DNA of 38,435 bases from Actinomycetota bacterium (lineage in GTDB: Bacteria > Actinomycetota > Acidimicrobiia > Acidimicrobiales > Ilumatobacteraceae). The stretch covers positions 1 through 38,435 of the forward strand of contig JACQZZ010000033.1 of assembly GCA_016213625.1 (NCBI GenBank), given 5' to 3'. The notes under the pieces are model-generated. The model saw only the letters and a list, made by a program, of their open reading frames with translations. It made no database searches and was not told the DNA's origin. A program made the translations under genes and the position numbers. Below are positions 16,210-23,926 of the stretch, piece by piece. Position 1 is the first letter of the stretch; the number at the start of each line of letters is the position of its first letter.

Positions 16210-16396
16210 GTAGGGGCGCGTCGCCGGCCGGCGCATTGCGCAGCGCCCCGGTGAGATCACCTCCGTTGACGAACATTTGCGTTGGCGGGTATTCCTTCGT
16301 CGCTGGCATCTCCTGAGCCTCTCAGCGCTTCAGAGGACCTGATGCAAAGCCCACCCCGCCCGGTTCAGTTGATCGAAGATTCGGGGTGACAGTTCG

Positions 16397-17020
16397 TTAC
16401 TCGCGTCGAGCGATCAGTGCCACCGTGATCAGCCAGGTGATGAAGAGCCCGACGAAGATCCGCTGGGCCAGGCCGAATCGGGCGTCGCCGAGGATGGGGA
16501 TGAGGAGGAACGCCGGGACCGACAGGATCGCCCATGCGAGTGACCACGGCGCGAAGCCCGACCAGCGTGAATCATGGCGCATCGGCAAGTAGGACGCGAA
16601 CATTGCGGCTGTCATCAGAAGGAACGTCAACGCTCCGGCCATTTCGTGGATGTTGCTCACGGTGGTGAGGGGCGTGCCTGGTGCGTTGATCCGAAACGTT
16701 GCCGACACGAAGTCCAGGACTCCTGCGATCAGCAGGAGAATCGGTGTGACGCGCATCCGTTCGACGGTGCTGCGGAGAACTCCGGCGACGAGGATGGTCC
16801 CCGTGCCCATTGCGCAGAACGCGAGTCCCATCAACAGACCCGCTCTGCCCAAGGCCAGTTCACTCATCGCGTGAGAAACCGGTGTGTAGTCGTCGGGCTG
16901 GATGAACTGCAGGATCACCACCGCAATGGGGAAGCTGGCGAGGCACACGAGGGCGACGGTGGCTCGCGATCGCACCCCGGCACTCGTTGGAGTGGACGCT
17001 GTGGTCGAAGGAATCGTCAT
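16397..17020 (-). CDS. DUF998-family membrane protein
   Basis: The 207-residue protein has about six hydrophobic helices and the DUF998 layout: FPIAVVILQFIQPDDYTPVSHAMSEL at the first helix (the YTPVSHAMSELALG segment is typical), GLLMGLAFCAMGTG, and a late IHEMAGALTFLLMTAAMF. DUF998 proteins are integral membrane proteins of unknown function. AAGGAG precedes the ATG at good spacing. It is the second gene after the small membrane protein at 17089-17457 (68-base gap), so both are probably co-transcribed from the promoter cassette at 17463-17558. Confidence 0.85.
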   Translation of the reverse strand: MTIPSTTASTPTSAGVRSRATVALVCLASFPIAVVILQFIQPDDYTPVSHAMSELALGRAGLLMGLAFCAMGTGTILVAGVLRSTVERMRVTPILLLIAGVLDFVSATFRINAPGTPLTTVSNIHEMAGALTFLLMTAAMFASYLPMRHDSRWSGFAPWSLAWAILSVPAFLLIPILGDARFGLAQRIFVGLFITWLITVALIARRE

Positions 17021-17088
17021 GATGAACTCCTTGGTCGTCTCGACACTCTCGGTCGAATGTGGTTCCGAGCTGCTACTTGGCTGTGGCT

Positions 17089-17457
17089 TCAGCCGAGGAT
17101 GAACATCAGGAGATCGATCACTACGAAGGCAGCGCCAACGGCAGCACCGGCCACGGCGGGGACCCGCCCGTCGGGACGGCCGAGTTCGATTGCCTTTCGT
17201 CCCTGGATCACGGCCAGGACGCCGGGGATCGCGGCGACCAGCAGTGCCGGAGTCACGGCGACCAGGTACACCCAGACGGGGATGTCGCCCACTCTGTTAT
17301 CGAGCAATGCGAAGAGGCCTCCACCGATCATCAGCGATGCCCCCAAGGTGACCGGGTAGAGGACGAGCGACCACCAAGCCCGTCGGTAGGCGACATCCGC
17401 CTGGGGCCTCTCATTGGCAGGTCGAGCCTCATTGTGTCCAACGGTATGAGTGGACAT
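17089..17457 (-). CDS. Small DUF4190-like membrane protein
   Basis: The 122-residue protein has a hydrophilic start, then three hydrophobic segments (SLVLYPVTLGASLMIGGGLF, VWVYLVAVTPALLVAAIPGV, VAGAAVGAAFVVIDLLMFIL). A loop with IQGRKAIELGRPDGRVPAVAGA resembles DUF4190-type small membrane proteins, whose function is unknown. ATG 17457 is preferred over GTG 17460 because GGAGGT lies five bases upstream. Its leader is a near copy of the leader of the lipoprotein gene at 20784, so the two may belong to one regulon. DUF4190 membership is tentative. Confidence 0.75.
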   Translation of the reverse strand: MSTHTVGHNEARPANERPQADVAYRRAWWSLVLYPVTLGASLMIGGGLFALLDNRVGDIPVWVYLVAVTPALLVAAIPGVLAVIQGRKAIELGRPDGRVPAVAGAAVGAAFVVIDLLMFILG

Positions 17458-17462
17458 CACAC

Positions 17463-17558
17463 ACCTCCGAGTAGTTGGGTTTGTCGAAGGTCACGATGCG
17501 ACCCCGGGCGTCCCGGGGGTGAGGTCGGTGGGTCCCGTCATTGGGGACGGGTGTCCCG
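17463..17558 (-). promoter_or_regulatory. Promoter-like cassette, copy A (inverted)
   Basis: Read on the minus strand, these 96 bases match 20681-20776 at 84 positions without gaps. They begin with the palindrome CGGGACACCCGTCCCC, continue through ATGACGGGACC and CCCGGGACGCCCG, and end at the ribosome-binding site CTCGGAGGT. It immediately precedes the small membrane-protein gene. Conservation is highest at the palindrome, a middle block and the ribosome-binding site, consistent with operator, promoter and leader. The exact promoter boxes cannot be told from sequence alone. Confidence 0.7.
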
Positions 17559-17717
17559 AGGTCGGGCGTCACCTGCGGCGGGACCGCGAGGAATGGTGTG
17601 TGAATGGCGCTGTCTGAGCGTCCGCGTCCGCGTTCGCGCGCCGATCGAAGATCCGAGAGGAGGAGAGAGGAGCGAGGGTGACGACCGCGCCGTCTCGTCC
17701 TCGCTGGCCTGTGGTTG

Positions 17718-20036
17718 ATGCGCAGCCTGGTACTCCGATTGAGTACGTCCGAGGGACGGTTGTCCTCGCTTTGGGGACATGTGGGGGTTCACACTGCAAG
17801 GGTGCGTACCAACGTCGGTCGTGGCGCTCCGCTGCTCTTGGTGGTCGGGGTGTCGTTGTGGCTGTTGTTCGTGCCACTCGGATTGATCTTGGTGCGGGTG
17901 TTGTTGCCCAGCGACGGGCTGCCGGCGAGGGATGCTGGTATGGCCTTGACCGATGATGGGCTGCGCGTGTCACCTCCACACCCGGTCGGTCAGATCCTCG
18001 ATGGTGATCAGGTCGTCAGTATCGACGGAAGATTGATCGCCGATCTGCTCACCGACCCTGTCTCCCGGCACGTCGATCGCGGTGAGCAACTCGAGGTGGT
18101 CGTCCAGCGCGGGTCGGAGCGGTTCACGACGGCGGTCGGTATCGGGGGTCGTCGGCCGTTCGGGGCGCTGCTCGCAGGCTGGTGGCCGGCGCTGGTGATG
18201 ACGGTGTTGATCCTCGGCCTTGCGATTTGGTTGGTGGTCCGGCGTCCTGATGAGCGGGCGGCGCACGCGCTGTTGTTGTTCTCGGCGGCTCTGATGGCGG
18301 TGGCGCTTGGCGAACTGGCCTTCGTGGAGCCGCTCGATCTGTGGGCGCGGCCGTGGGTGACCGCGTGGTCGTTGGTCCCGGTGGCCGGGTTCATGGAGCT
18401 CGCTGTCGCGCTGGTGATGTTCGCCTTGGCGTTCCCGGGCGGAAGTGTCGCGGGCGGCGTAGGTCGGGCATCGACGTTTGCTCGTTGGTTGATGCTGGTG
18501 CCGATCGGGGTGTCGGCGTTGGTCGCTGCGACGTATCGGATGGGTTGGTACTCGCTGTCTCGCGAGAACGCGTTCAACGATTTCGTCGGCGGGTGGTGGA
18601 TGCTCGGGGTGTTGTGTGCGCTCGGCATCCTCGCGGTCCGCGGGTGGAGGCTTCGCCGCGATGTCGTGGCTCGCCGGCAGTGGCAGGTCGTGCTGTTCGG
18701 CCTGGTGTTGACGCTGGTTCCTTGGTTCGCGATCAACCTGATCCCGAGCAATGGTTCGACGGCTTGGTTCGCGCTGGTGCTCCTGCCGTTTCCGGCGGCG
18801 GTCGTGATCGCCGTCGCTCACGACAACCTGTTCGATCTCGACCTGATCTTGAGTCGTGGCCTGGTCGCGGCGATCACCGGGGCGGTGTTGTTGGCGGCCT
18901 ACTTCGCTGTCGTCGCGGTCACGATCACCGTCGCCGGCGCGTCAGGCCCGCTCGCCGAGATCCCTGCGGCGGGGGTGGCCGCGGTCCTGTTCGCACCGGT
19001 GTGGCAGCGTTCGAAGCGGTGGGTGGACCGTCGGCTCTACGGTCTCGCTGCCGAGCCCGGTGTCGTGTTCGAGCGGCTCGGTGAGCGGCTCAGCAACGCT
19101 GGCGACCCGGACGCGCTGTTGGCTGCTGTCGTGGAGACCGTGATGGAGAGCCTCCGGCTGCCGTTCGTCGCCCTCGAGCTGCGGCTCGGCGGGTCATCGA
19201 GGATCTTCGAACAGCGCGGTCAGCCGACCGACATCGTCGAGTCCGTGGAGTTGCGCGCCGAGGGCGAGGTGTTGGGTCGGTTGCTGGTGTCGCCCCGACG
19301 AGGTGAGACAGCGCTCAACGCGCGGGACGCGGCGTTGCTGGCCGATCTCGGGCGCCACGCCGCGGTCGCTGCCGAAGTGAGTCTGTTGACCAACACCCTG
19401 CGCGAGGAGCAACACCAGATGGTGGTGTTGCGCGAGGCGGAACGAGAGCGCACCCAGCGCGACCTCCACGATCGCATCGGGCCGGTGTTCGTGGGGCTCG
19501 CGTTGCAGCTGTCGGCGCTTGCGGAAGAAGCCGACCCGACCACGGCCAAGGCGCTCCTGCGCCGGCTGCAGGCACAATCCAGCGACGCCTTGGAAGACGT
19601 CCGCCGGCTGGCGCGGGACCTTCGCCCAGCTGAACTGGAGGACATCGGGCTGTTCGCCGCGCTCCAGGCCGCCGCCAACCGGCTGAGCACGACGCACGAC
19701 TTCAGTTTCGATGTCATGGTGCCGCTTGCGCTTCCCCGGCTGTCACGCGAACGCGAGGATGCCACCTACCTGGTCTGCCTCGAGGCGATGTCCAACGCCG
19801 TCCGCCACAGCGGTGGCCGCCACGCAATCGTCCGCCTGGCCCTCGGCACGGATGACTCGCTCCAGGGCGTCATCGGGGACGACGGAATCGGCATTGCCGC
19901 CACGGCGCCGGAAGGCACCGGCCTGTCGTCGATTCGCCACAGGATCGGCGCATGCGGCGGCCGCGTCGAGATCGGTCGATCCCCACTCGGCGGAACGAAA
20001 GTCTCGTTCGAACTCCCGTCGGAAGGCACCCGATGA
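17718..20036 (+). CDS. NarL-type membrane sensor histidine kinase with PDZ-like region
   Basis: A sensor kinase of about 772 residues. After a first membrane helix (LLLVVGVSLWLLFVPLGLIL) comes an external PDZ-like stretch (PVGQILDGDQVVSIDGRLI). A block of six or seven further helices spans roughly residues 150-430, then a GAF-like region. The HisKA_3 box RTQRDLHDRIGPVFVGLALQ carries the phosphorylated histidine near residue 584. The HATPase_c end shows EAMSNAVRHSGG, GDDGIGI and GTGLSSIRHRI. The cognate regulator overlaps by ATGA. The start is uncertain: ATG 17718 lacks a good ribosome-binding site, and GTG 17781 or 17802 would leave a normal short N-terminus. The signal sensed is unknown; the PDZ-like part suggests an envelope cue (inference). 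Confidence 0.88.
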   Translation: MRSLVLRLSTSEGRLSSLWGHVGVHTARVRTNVGRGAPLLLVVGVSLWLLFVPLGLILVRVLLPSDGLPARDAGMALTDDGLRVSPPHPVGQILDGDQVVSIDGRLIADLLTDPVSRHVDRGEQLEVVVQRGSERFTTAVGIGGRRPFGALLAGWWPALVMTVLILGLAIWLVVRRPDERAAHALLLFSAALMAVALGELAFVEPLDLWARPWVTAWSLVPVAGFMELAVALVMFALAFPGGSVAGGVGRASTFARWLMLVPIGVSALVAATYRMGWYSLSRENAFNDFVGGWWMLGVLCALGILAVRGWRLRRDVVARRQWQVVLFGLVLTLVPWFAINLIPSNGSTAWFALVLLPFPAAVVIAVAHDNLFDLDLILSRGLVAAITGAVLLAAYFAVVAVTITVAGASGPLAEIPAAGVAAVLFAPVWQRSKRWVDRRLYGLAAEPGVVFERLGERLSNAGDPDALLAAVVETVMESLRLPFVALELRLGGSSRIFEQRGQPTDIVESVELRAEGEVLGRLLVSPRRGETALNARDAALLADLGRHAAVAAEVSLLTNTLREEQHQMVVLREAERERTQRDLHDRIGPVFVGLALQLSALAEEADPTTAKALLRRLQAQSSDALEDVRRLARDLRPAELEDIGLFAALQAAANRLSTTHDFSFDVMVPLALPRLSREREDATYLVCLEAMSNAVRHSGGRHAIVRLALGTDDSLQGVIGDDGIGIAATAPEGTGLSSIRHRIGACGGRVEIGRSPLGGTKVSFELPSEGTR
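17751..17767 (+). promoter_or_regulatory. GGGAC/GTCC inverted repeat near the kinase start
   Basis: GAGGGACGGTTGTCCTC is an imperfect inverted repeat of the same kind as the palindromes opening the two cassettes (17543-17558 and 20681-20696). It lies inside the longest open frame of the kinase, which hints that the true start is downstream (GTG 17781 or GTG 17802) and that this is an autoregulatory operator. Confidence 0.4.
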
Positions 20037-20701
20037 CCACGAACGACTGCATCCGCGTCCTGATTGCCGACGATCACCCGATCGTTCGCGAGGGACTCCG
20101 CTTCGTGCTCGAACGTCGCAGCGACCTCGACGTGGTTGCCGAAGCGGACAACGGACGCGAGGCCGTCACGCTTGCGCTGCACTTCCTGCCCGATGTCGCC
20201 CTCATCGATCTCGACATGCCCCAACTCGATGGTGTCGGCGTCGTCAAGGAACTCGGCCGAACGCTCCCGTCGTGCAGGTGCGTGGTGCTCACGATGCACG
20301 ACGACGACCGTCATCTCTTCGCCGCGATGGCAGCGGGCGCCCATGGCTACATCGTCAAGGGCGCGACCAGTGACGACATCGAACGATCGATCCGCGCTGC
20401 CGCGGCCGGTCAAGTCCTGCTCGGCGCCGAGATCGCCGCCCGCATCACAGCGGCTGCTGCATCGACTCCGCCGCGTCCCGGACGCGACACGTTCCCACAG
20501 CTCACCGAGCGCGATCTCGACATCCTCGAACGCATCGCCCGGGGCCTCGACAACACGTCCATCGCTCACGAGTTGGGCTTCGCCCCGAAGACCATCCGGA
20601 ATCTGGTGTCGGAACTGTTCAGCAAGGTTGGCGCTGCCGATCGCGGGGACGCTGCCCGCATCGCCCGCGACGCCGGTCTCGGGGACACTTGTCCTCGATG
20701 A
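20033..20701 (+). CDS. NarL/LuxR-family response regulator
   Basis: The 222-residue regulator has a receiver domain (IADDHPIVREGL; phosphoacceptor Asp59 in LIDLDMP; conserved Lys in GYIVKGA) and a C-terminal LuxR-type helix-turn-helix (LTERDLDILERIARGLDNTSIAHELG, TIRNLVSELFSKVGAADR). It overlaps its kinase by ATGA, so the pair is co-translated. Its last codons contain the palindrome GGGGACACTTGTCCTC that opens promoter cassette B, so the regulator may bind next to its own 3' end to control the lipoprotein gene 82 bases downstream (inference). Confidence 0.93.
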   Translation: MTTNDCIRVLIADDHPIVREGLRFVLERRSDLDVVAEADNGREAVTLALHFLPDVALIDLDMPQLDGVGVVKELGRTLPSCRCVVLTMHDDDRHLFAAMAAGAHGYIVKGATSDDIERSIRAAAAGQVLLGAEIAARITAAAASTPPRPGRDTFPQLTERDLDILERIARGLDNTSIAHELGFAPKTIRNLVSELFSKVGAADRGDAARIARDAGLGDTCPR

Positions 20702-20776
20702 CGGGACCGACCGACCTCACACCCGGGACGCCCGCGGCCGCATCGTGACCTTCGAGAAACCCAATTGCTCGGAGGT
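20681..20776 (+). promoter_or_regulatory. Promoter-like cassette, copy B
   Basis: This is the plus-strand partner of 17463-17558, 84 of 96 bases identical. It starts inside the regulator gene with the palindrome GGGGACACTTGTCCTC (20681-20696) and ends with CTCGGAGGT, the ribosome-binding site of the lipoprotein gene. The two copies flank the kinase-regulator operon in opposite orientation. Confidence 0.7.
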
Positions 20777-20783
20777 ACGCATC

Positions 20784-21239
20784 ATGCGCAAGCTCACCGC
20801 ACTTCTACTCACCGTCATCGTCGGCACATCGACACTCGCCGCCTGCGGAGATGACAAGCCTTCAGCAAGTGCCTGGGCCGCGAAGGTGGTCACGGTCTGC
20901 AAAGGACTCGGGATCGATCGCGAAGCCGCCGCCGCCTCCTCGGGAATGCCCACCGACGCGGCGCCCACAGTCGAACAGCTGATGGCGTTCTCCGCAGCCT
21001 TCGGGCCGACCTTCACGTCGGCGGTCAGCGACATCAAGGCGTTGGATCGGCCCAGCGGCATGGATGCCGAGATCGACGAGCTGTTCTTGGCGTTGGACGG
21101 TGGAGCTGCCCGCATTGCACGCGGGGCAACCGATACCGCTGTTGCCGAAGAGGACCTCAACAGCCAAGACGGCGCGCCAGAGTGGGTACGACTGGAAGCC
21201 GCGAACATCGCCGCCGGAGTTGCCGAGTGCAACACCTGA
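20784..21239 (+). CDS. Small secreted lipoprotein
   Basis: The 151-residue protein has a lipoprotein signal (MRKLTALLLTVIVGTSTLAACG; lipobox LAAC, cysteine near residue 21), then a helical, acidic domain (VEQLMAFSAAFGPTFTSAVSDIK, SGMDAEIDELFLALDGGAARIARG). I do not recognise a named family. The start is fixed by CTCGGAGG eight bases upstream. It lies directly after the two-component pair and behind promoter cassette B, so it may be an output of that pair or an accessory sensor protein at the outer face of the membrane (inference). Confidence 0.82.
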   Translation: MRKLTALLLTVIVGTSTLAACGDDKPSASAWAAKVVTVCKGLGIDREAAAASSGMPTDAAPTVEQLMAFSAAFGPTFTSAVSDIKALDRPSGMDAEIDELFLALDGGAARIARGATDTAVAEEDLNSQDGAPEWVRLEAANIAAGVAECNT

Positions 21240-21752
21240 TGCACTCCGCAGATGTCGGGGCCCACCGAGTCTGCGGCGGATCGCCGCACCGGCGTGGAGC
21301 CATCGCACCGCAAGTGCGTTCCTGGGGTTCGCCTCCAGCGTTTCGCCGACGAGGGCTTTCCTGACCGGTTGAGCAGTTTAGGCCTTTGGTCAATCTTTGG
21401 ATTGACGATGATGCATTGGTCGGCGCAGTATGCGCGTGGCTCTGCGGCCCTTTTCGCAGGGTCGCCTCTCGAGCGGAGGGATCGGCCGGGGGTCTTCCAA
21501 CAACGTCCGTGCGGTTCGTCTGCTCGGCTCGCGGCGCATCTCCTGTCGTGTTGCGGGTTGGGCGCGGATCTCCGTGAAGTCCTGGCCCCGTCCGGCAGGG
21601 CTCCGGGGGTCCGCGGCCCGGAGGCCCGGTGTTGTCGGTGTTGAGGTTGTTGTCGGTGTGTTGAGAAGTGGTACACCGTCGCGTGCAGTTGCCGGGCGTG
21701 CGGGCCGCTCAGCGTTTCGGTGACGTTGTTGTCCTGGTCGTACCGTCCCCTG
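21240..21752. other. 513-base stretch with no convincing gene
   Basis: Open frames here are short and give composition-type peptides without recognisable motifs. A hairpin GTCAATC-TTTG-GATTGAC lies at 21389-21406. A G/T-rich patch near 21630-21665 repeats the words TTGTCGGTGTTGAG and TTGTCGGTGTGTTGAG. The lower GC near 21370-21420 differs from its surroundings, so a decayed insertion is possible but unproven. Confidence 0.4.
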
Positions 21753-22241
21753 TCACGCATCGCCCGGTTGGGGTGTGCCGGGCTGGGGTTTCAGGATGTT
21801 CGCCCACGATGCGGGGTTCGGTACGACGATGCCGATGGTTGCGAGGCCGATCCCGGTTTGCCATCGGATTCGTAGCCAGTGTCGGCGGTTGCGCCGCCAG
21901 TGGCCGCGTATCCGGAGCGCGGAGGTGAGATCGACGGTTGTGATGTGGGCGCGGGGGATAGTCACGACGCGGTGCGGCACGGATGCGCTGACGAAGGTGA
22001 CTCGGTCATCGAAGACGGCAAGGACCCCTGGACCGTGGAGTCGTGGCAGGTGCGGGCCTTCGATGCCGGCGAGGAGCACTCGATCTCGTTCCCCGGTTGT
22101 GCGTACGGCTGGGTGGAGTTCGGCCTGGCGTATCCGACGATCGGTGTACCTGATCGTCACGATCGTCACCGCGGACGACACGGCGACCACGATGAGCACG
22201 GCCATCTGCATTGTGACGTCGACGGCGTTCGCGTCCTCCAC
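21753..22241 (-). CDS. Small membrane protein with a PH-like segment
   Basis: This 162-residue minus-strand frame has one clear N-terminal membrane helix (MAVLIVVAVSSAVTIVTI). A soluble part contains GVLAVFDDRVTFVSASVPHRVVTIP, reminiscent of bacterial PH-like domains, and then a basic region. The C-terminus IGIVVPNPASWANILK is also plausible protein. The GTG start at 22241 lacks a strong ribosome-binding site; ATG 22211 or 22205 are alternatives. No named family is recognised. It lies downstream of the TetR gene on the same strand, 143 bases away. That gap includes ACGTCGT...ACGACGT at 22345-22380, a weak terminator-like hairpin. Confidence 0.6.
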   Translation of the reverse strand: MEDANAVDVTMQMAVLIVVAVSSAVTIVTIRYTDRRIRQAELHPAVRTTGERDRVLLAGIEGPHLPRLHGPGVLAVFDDRVTFVSASVPHRVVTIPRAHITTVDLTSALRIRGHWRRNRRHWLRIRWQTGIGLATIGIVVPNPASWANILKPQPGTPQPGDA

Positions 22242-22384
22242 GCAGGGAGTCTTTCGCGGAACCCACGAAGAGTGGTGGACCTGACACCACGGGATCAGGC
22301 GGACGATTCAGCGATGGGCCATCGGCGATGGCGGTCGGGGTCGTACGTCGTTGGCGTCGGGGGGTCGAGCCCCACGACGTTGGA

Positions 22385-23107
22385 TCACCGGTGTGTGGCG
22401 GATGGATCTGCGTCGGCGAGTGCGGGCCACACAACGGTGGATTCGGTGAAGTTCGTTCGAGATGGCCGTGACGGTTGGACGGCTCGGGTGGGCAGCGTCC
22501 ATGTCGGGTCGGGTGGAGGCGGGAATCGTGCGTACAGGTACGCCGACAGGACGTAGGTCAGTTCTTGGCGAATCAGCGGTCGCGCTGGTCCGGCATGTGT
22601 GTATCCGTGGAGCATCCCGAGTGCGATGCCGGTGGCTGTGCGGGCAACGACGTCGACCTCGATGGCTGGGATGCCGGGAACGCGATCGTAGACAAGGGTG
22701 GTGCCGAACTGGACGAGTTGTTGGAAGAGGCGCTCGCCGGGACAATGTGTGCCGCCCGTGGTGGACAGGGTGACGACGGCGGGGTTCTCGTCGATGAATT
22801 CGCACATCGCCGCGATCGCCTGCTGGAGCAACAACGGTGTGGTGATGTGCTCCTTGCCGTTGACGGAGTCGGCGAAGACGGTCGCCAATCGGTCGACGGC
22901 GCGTGTCACGAGGGCAGCGATCACCGAGTCGCGATCAGGGAACCAGTAGTACACGCGGCCGATCGACATGTTCGAGCCGTCGGCGAGGTCGTTCATCGTG
23001 AAATCTGTGTGCCCGCGAGTGGCGATGAGTCGTTCGGTCGCGTCCAGGATCGAATCGATCGATTGTTGACTGCGGTGCTGTCGTGGTTGGTGACGGAGCG
23101 CTGGCAT
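22385..23107 (-). CDS. TetR-family transcriptional regulator
   Basis: The 240-residue protein has a TetR helix-turn-helix in its first 70 residues (ILDATERLIATRGHTDFTMNDLADGSNMSIGRVYYWFPDRDSVIAALV). An all-helical ligand domain follows (AAMCEFIDENPAVVTLS, VARTATGIALGML). The last 35 residues, rich in proline and arginine, are not part of the fold. ATG 23107 is chosen because the TetR fold begins 20 residues later; upstream frame has no similarity. It is divergent from a DUF2505 gene, with a palindrome between them, so autoregulation and control of the neighbour are likely (inference). The ligand is unknown. Confidence 0.9.
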   Translation of the reverse strand: MPALRHQPRQHRSQQSIDSILDATERLIATRGHTDFTMNDLADGSNMSIGRVYYWFPDRDSVIAALVTRAVDRLATVFADSVNGKEHITTPLLLQQAIAAMCEFIDENPAVVTLSTTGGTHCPGERLFQQLVQFGTTLVYDRVPGIPAIEVDVVARTATGIALGMLHGYTHAGPARPLIRQELTYVLSAYLYARFPPPPDPTWTLPTRAVQPSRPSRTNFTESTVVWPALADADPSATHR

Positions 23108-23229
23108 GCGGCGACGGTAGTGGCTCACTACCGGTGACTTGGGCGACTGCCGGCGTCCGTTGGTGCTCTGGGTTGGATCGATCTTGGATGGGTGCGGGGT
23201 GACGGGTGGATGACTTCGAACAGGGATCG

Positions 23230-23250
23230 GCGTAGGTTCCGAACCTATGC
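23230..23250. promoter_or_regulatory. Palindrome, candidate TetR operator
   Basis: TAGGTTC-C-GAACCTA at 23233-23247 is a perfect 7+7 inverted repeat, extendable by two of three flanking pairs. It lies 47 bases before the DUF2505 start and 126 bases from the TetR start, in the divergent promoter region, as expected for a TetR binding site. Confidence 0.5.
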
Positions 23251-23296
23251 GCGTTGCTGCTTGGTCGGCAGCGGACTGCACGACGGGGGTGAAGCT

Positions 23297-23806
23297 GTGA
23301 GGATCCGCTCGAGTCACACATATCGCGGAGGTGTTGACGCCGTGTTCGAGGCGATGACGTCGCCGTCGGTGGTCTCGGCGAAGCAGACGGCTGTGGGCGC
23401 TGTCCAAGTCGCGGTCGTCGAGCACTCGCGTCAAGGTGGTGTCGTGTCGCTGCACACGTGCCGACAGGTGCGGCTGGATCTTCACGGATGCTTCCGGCAG
23501 GCGGCCAGCGGGCACTATCTGATCCATGCCCGGGATGAATGGGACCAGCCCACGTCGAGGACGACCCGTACAGGGGTGTGGGAGGTTGTCGCCGAAGGCG
23601 TTCCACTGGTCGCCGGCGGCACGCTGCACTTGACCTCGGTCGCGGACAACGAGTCGAGACTCGAGATCATCGGGGATGTGATGCGCTCGTCACCGTTCGC
23701 ATCTGAGCGGCTTGCGACATGCTTCGGGCTCGAACTCGAACGGTCGATGCGCGCAGAAGCCGCCTACGTCGACGGACTCCTCACCAGTTCGTGGACCATC
23801 GGCTGA
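23297..23806 (+). CDS. DUF2505-family protein (first of two)
   Basis: This 169-residue protein resembles DUF2505, a START/SRPBCC-like ligand-binding fold common in actinobacteria and of unknown function. Typical features are the opening VRIRSSHTYRGGVDAVFEAMTS, the central WEVVAEGVPLVAGGTLHL, and the end ELERSMRAEAAYVDGLL. The GTG start matches the start of the fold. A second member is at 31524-32036 with the same order of motifs. Divergence from a TetR gene suggests control by a small hydrophobic ligand (inference). Confidence 0.83.
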   Translation: MRIRSSHTYRGGVDAVFEAMTSPSVVSAKQTAVGAVQVAVVEHSRQGGVVSLHTCRQVRLDLHGCFRQAASGHYLIHARDEWDQPTSRTTRTGVWEVVAEGVPLVAGGTLHLTSVADNESRLEIIGDVMRSSPFASERLATCFGLELERSMRAEAAYVDGLLTSSWTIG

Positions 23807-23926
23807 ACCGGAACCCCACCCATCGCCTCGGTGGCGATATCCGCCGGTGGCATCGTCAGGTTCTTCTCAAGTTGCGCTCCCTGCGTGTCGAAAACCTGTT
23901 CGACATCCCCAAGGCAGGTGATTCGA

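Larger units (their letters stand above)
15907..16396. other. Attachment-site region without protein genes
   Basis: No convincing coding sequence is present. The region holds the start of the broken integrase, a direct repeat at 15976-15992, the tRNA-Arg 3' fragment at 16054-16098, and a second repeat at 16193-16209. A minus-strand frame reading through the tRNA fragment gives the familiar spurious peptide PGGFEPPTF. The 16210-16396 part shows nothing recognisable. Confidence 0.6.

Noticed and set aside
15119..16309. 396-residue minus-strand frame starting at 16309
   Set aside because: Its first 170 residues read through the tRNA fragment and repeats (PGGFEPPTF peptide). Only the middle part is integrase, and the rest of the integrase lies in two other frames.
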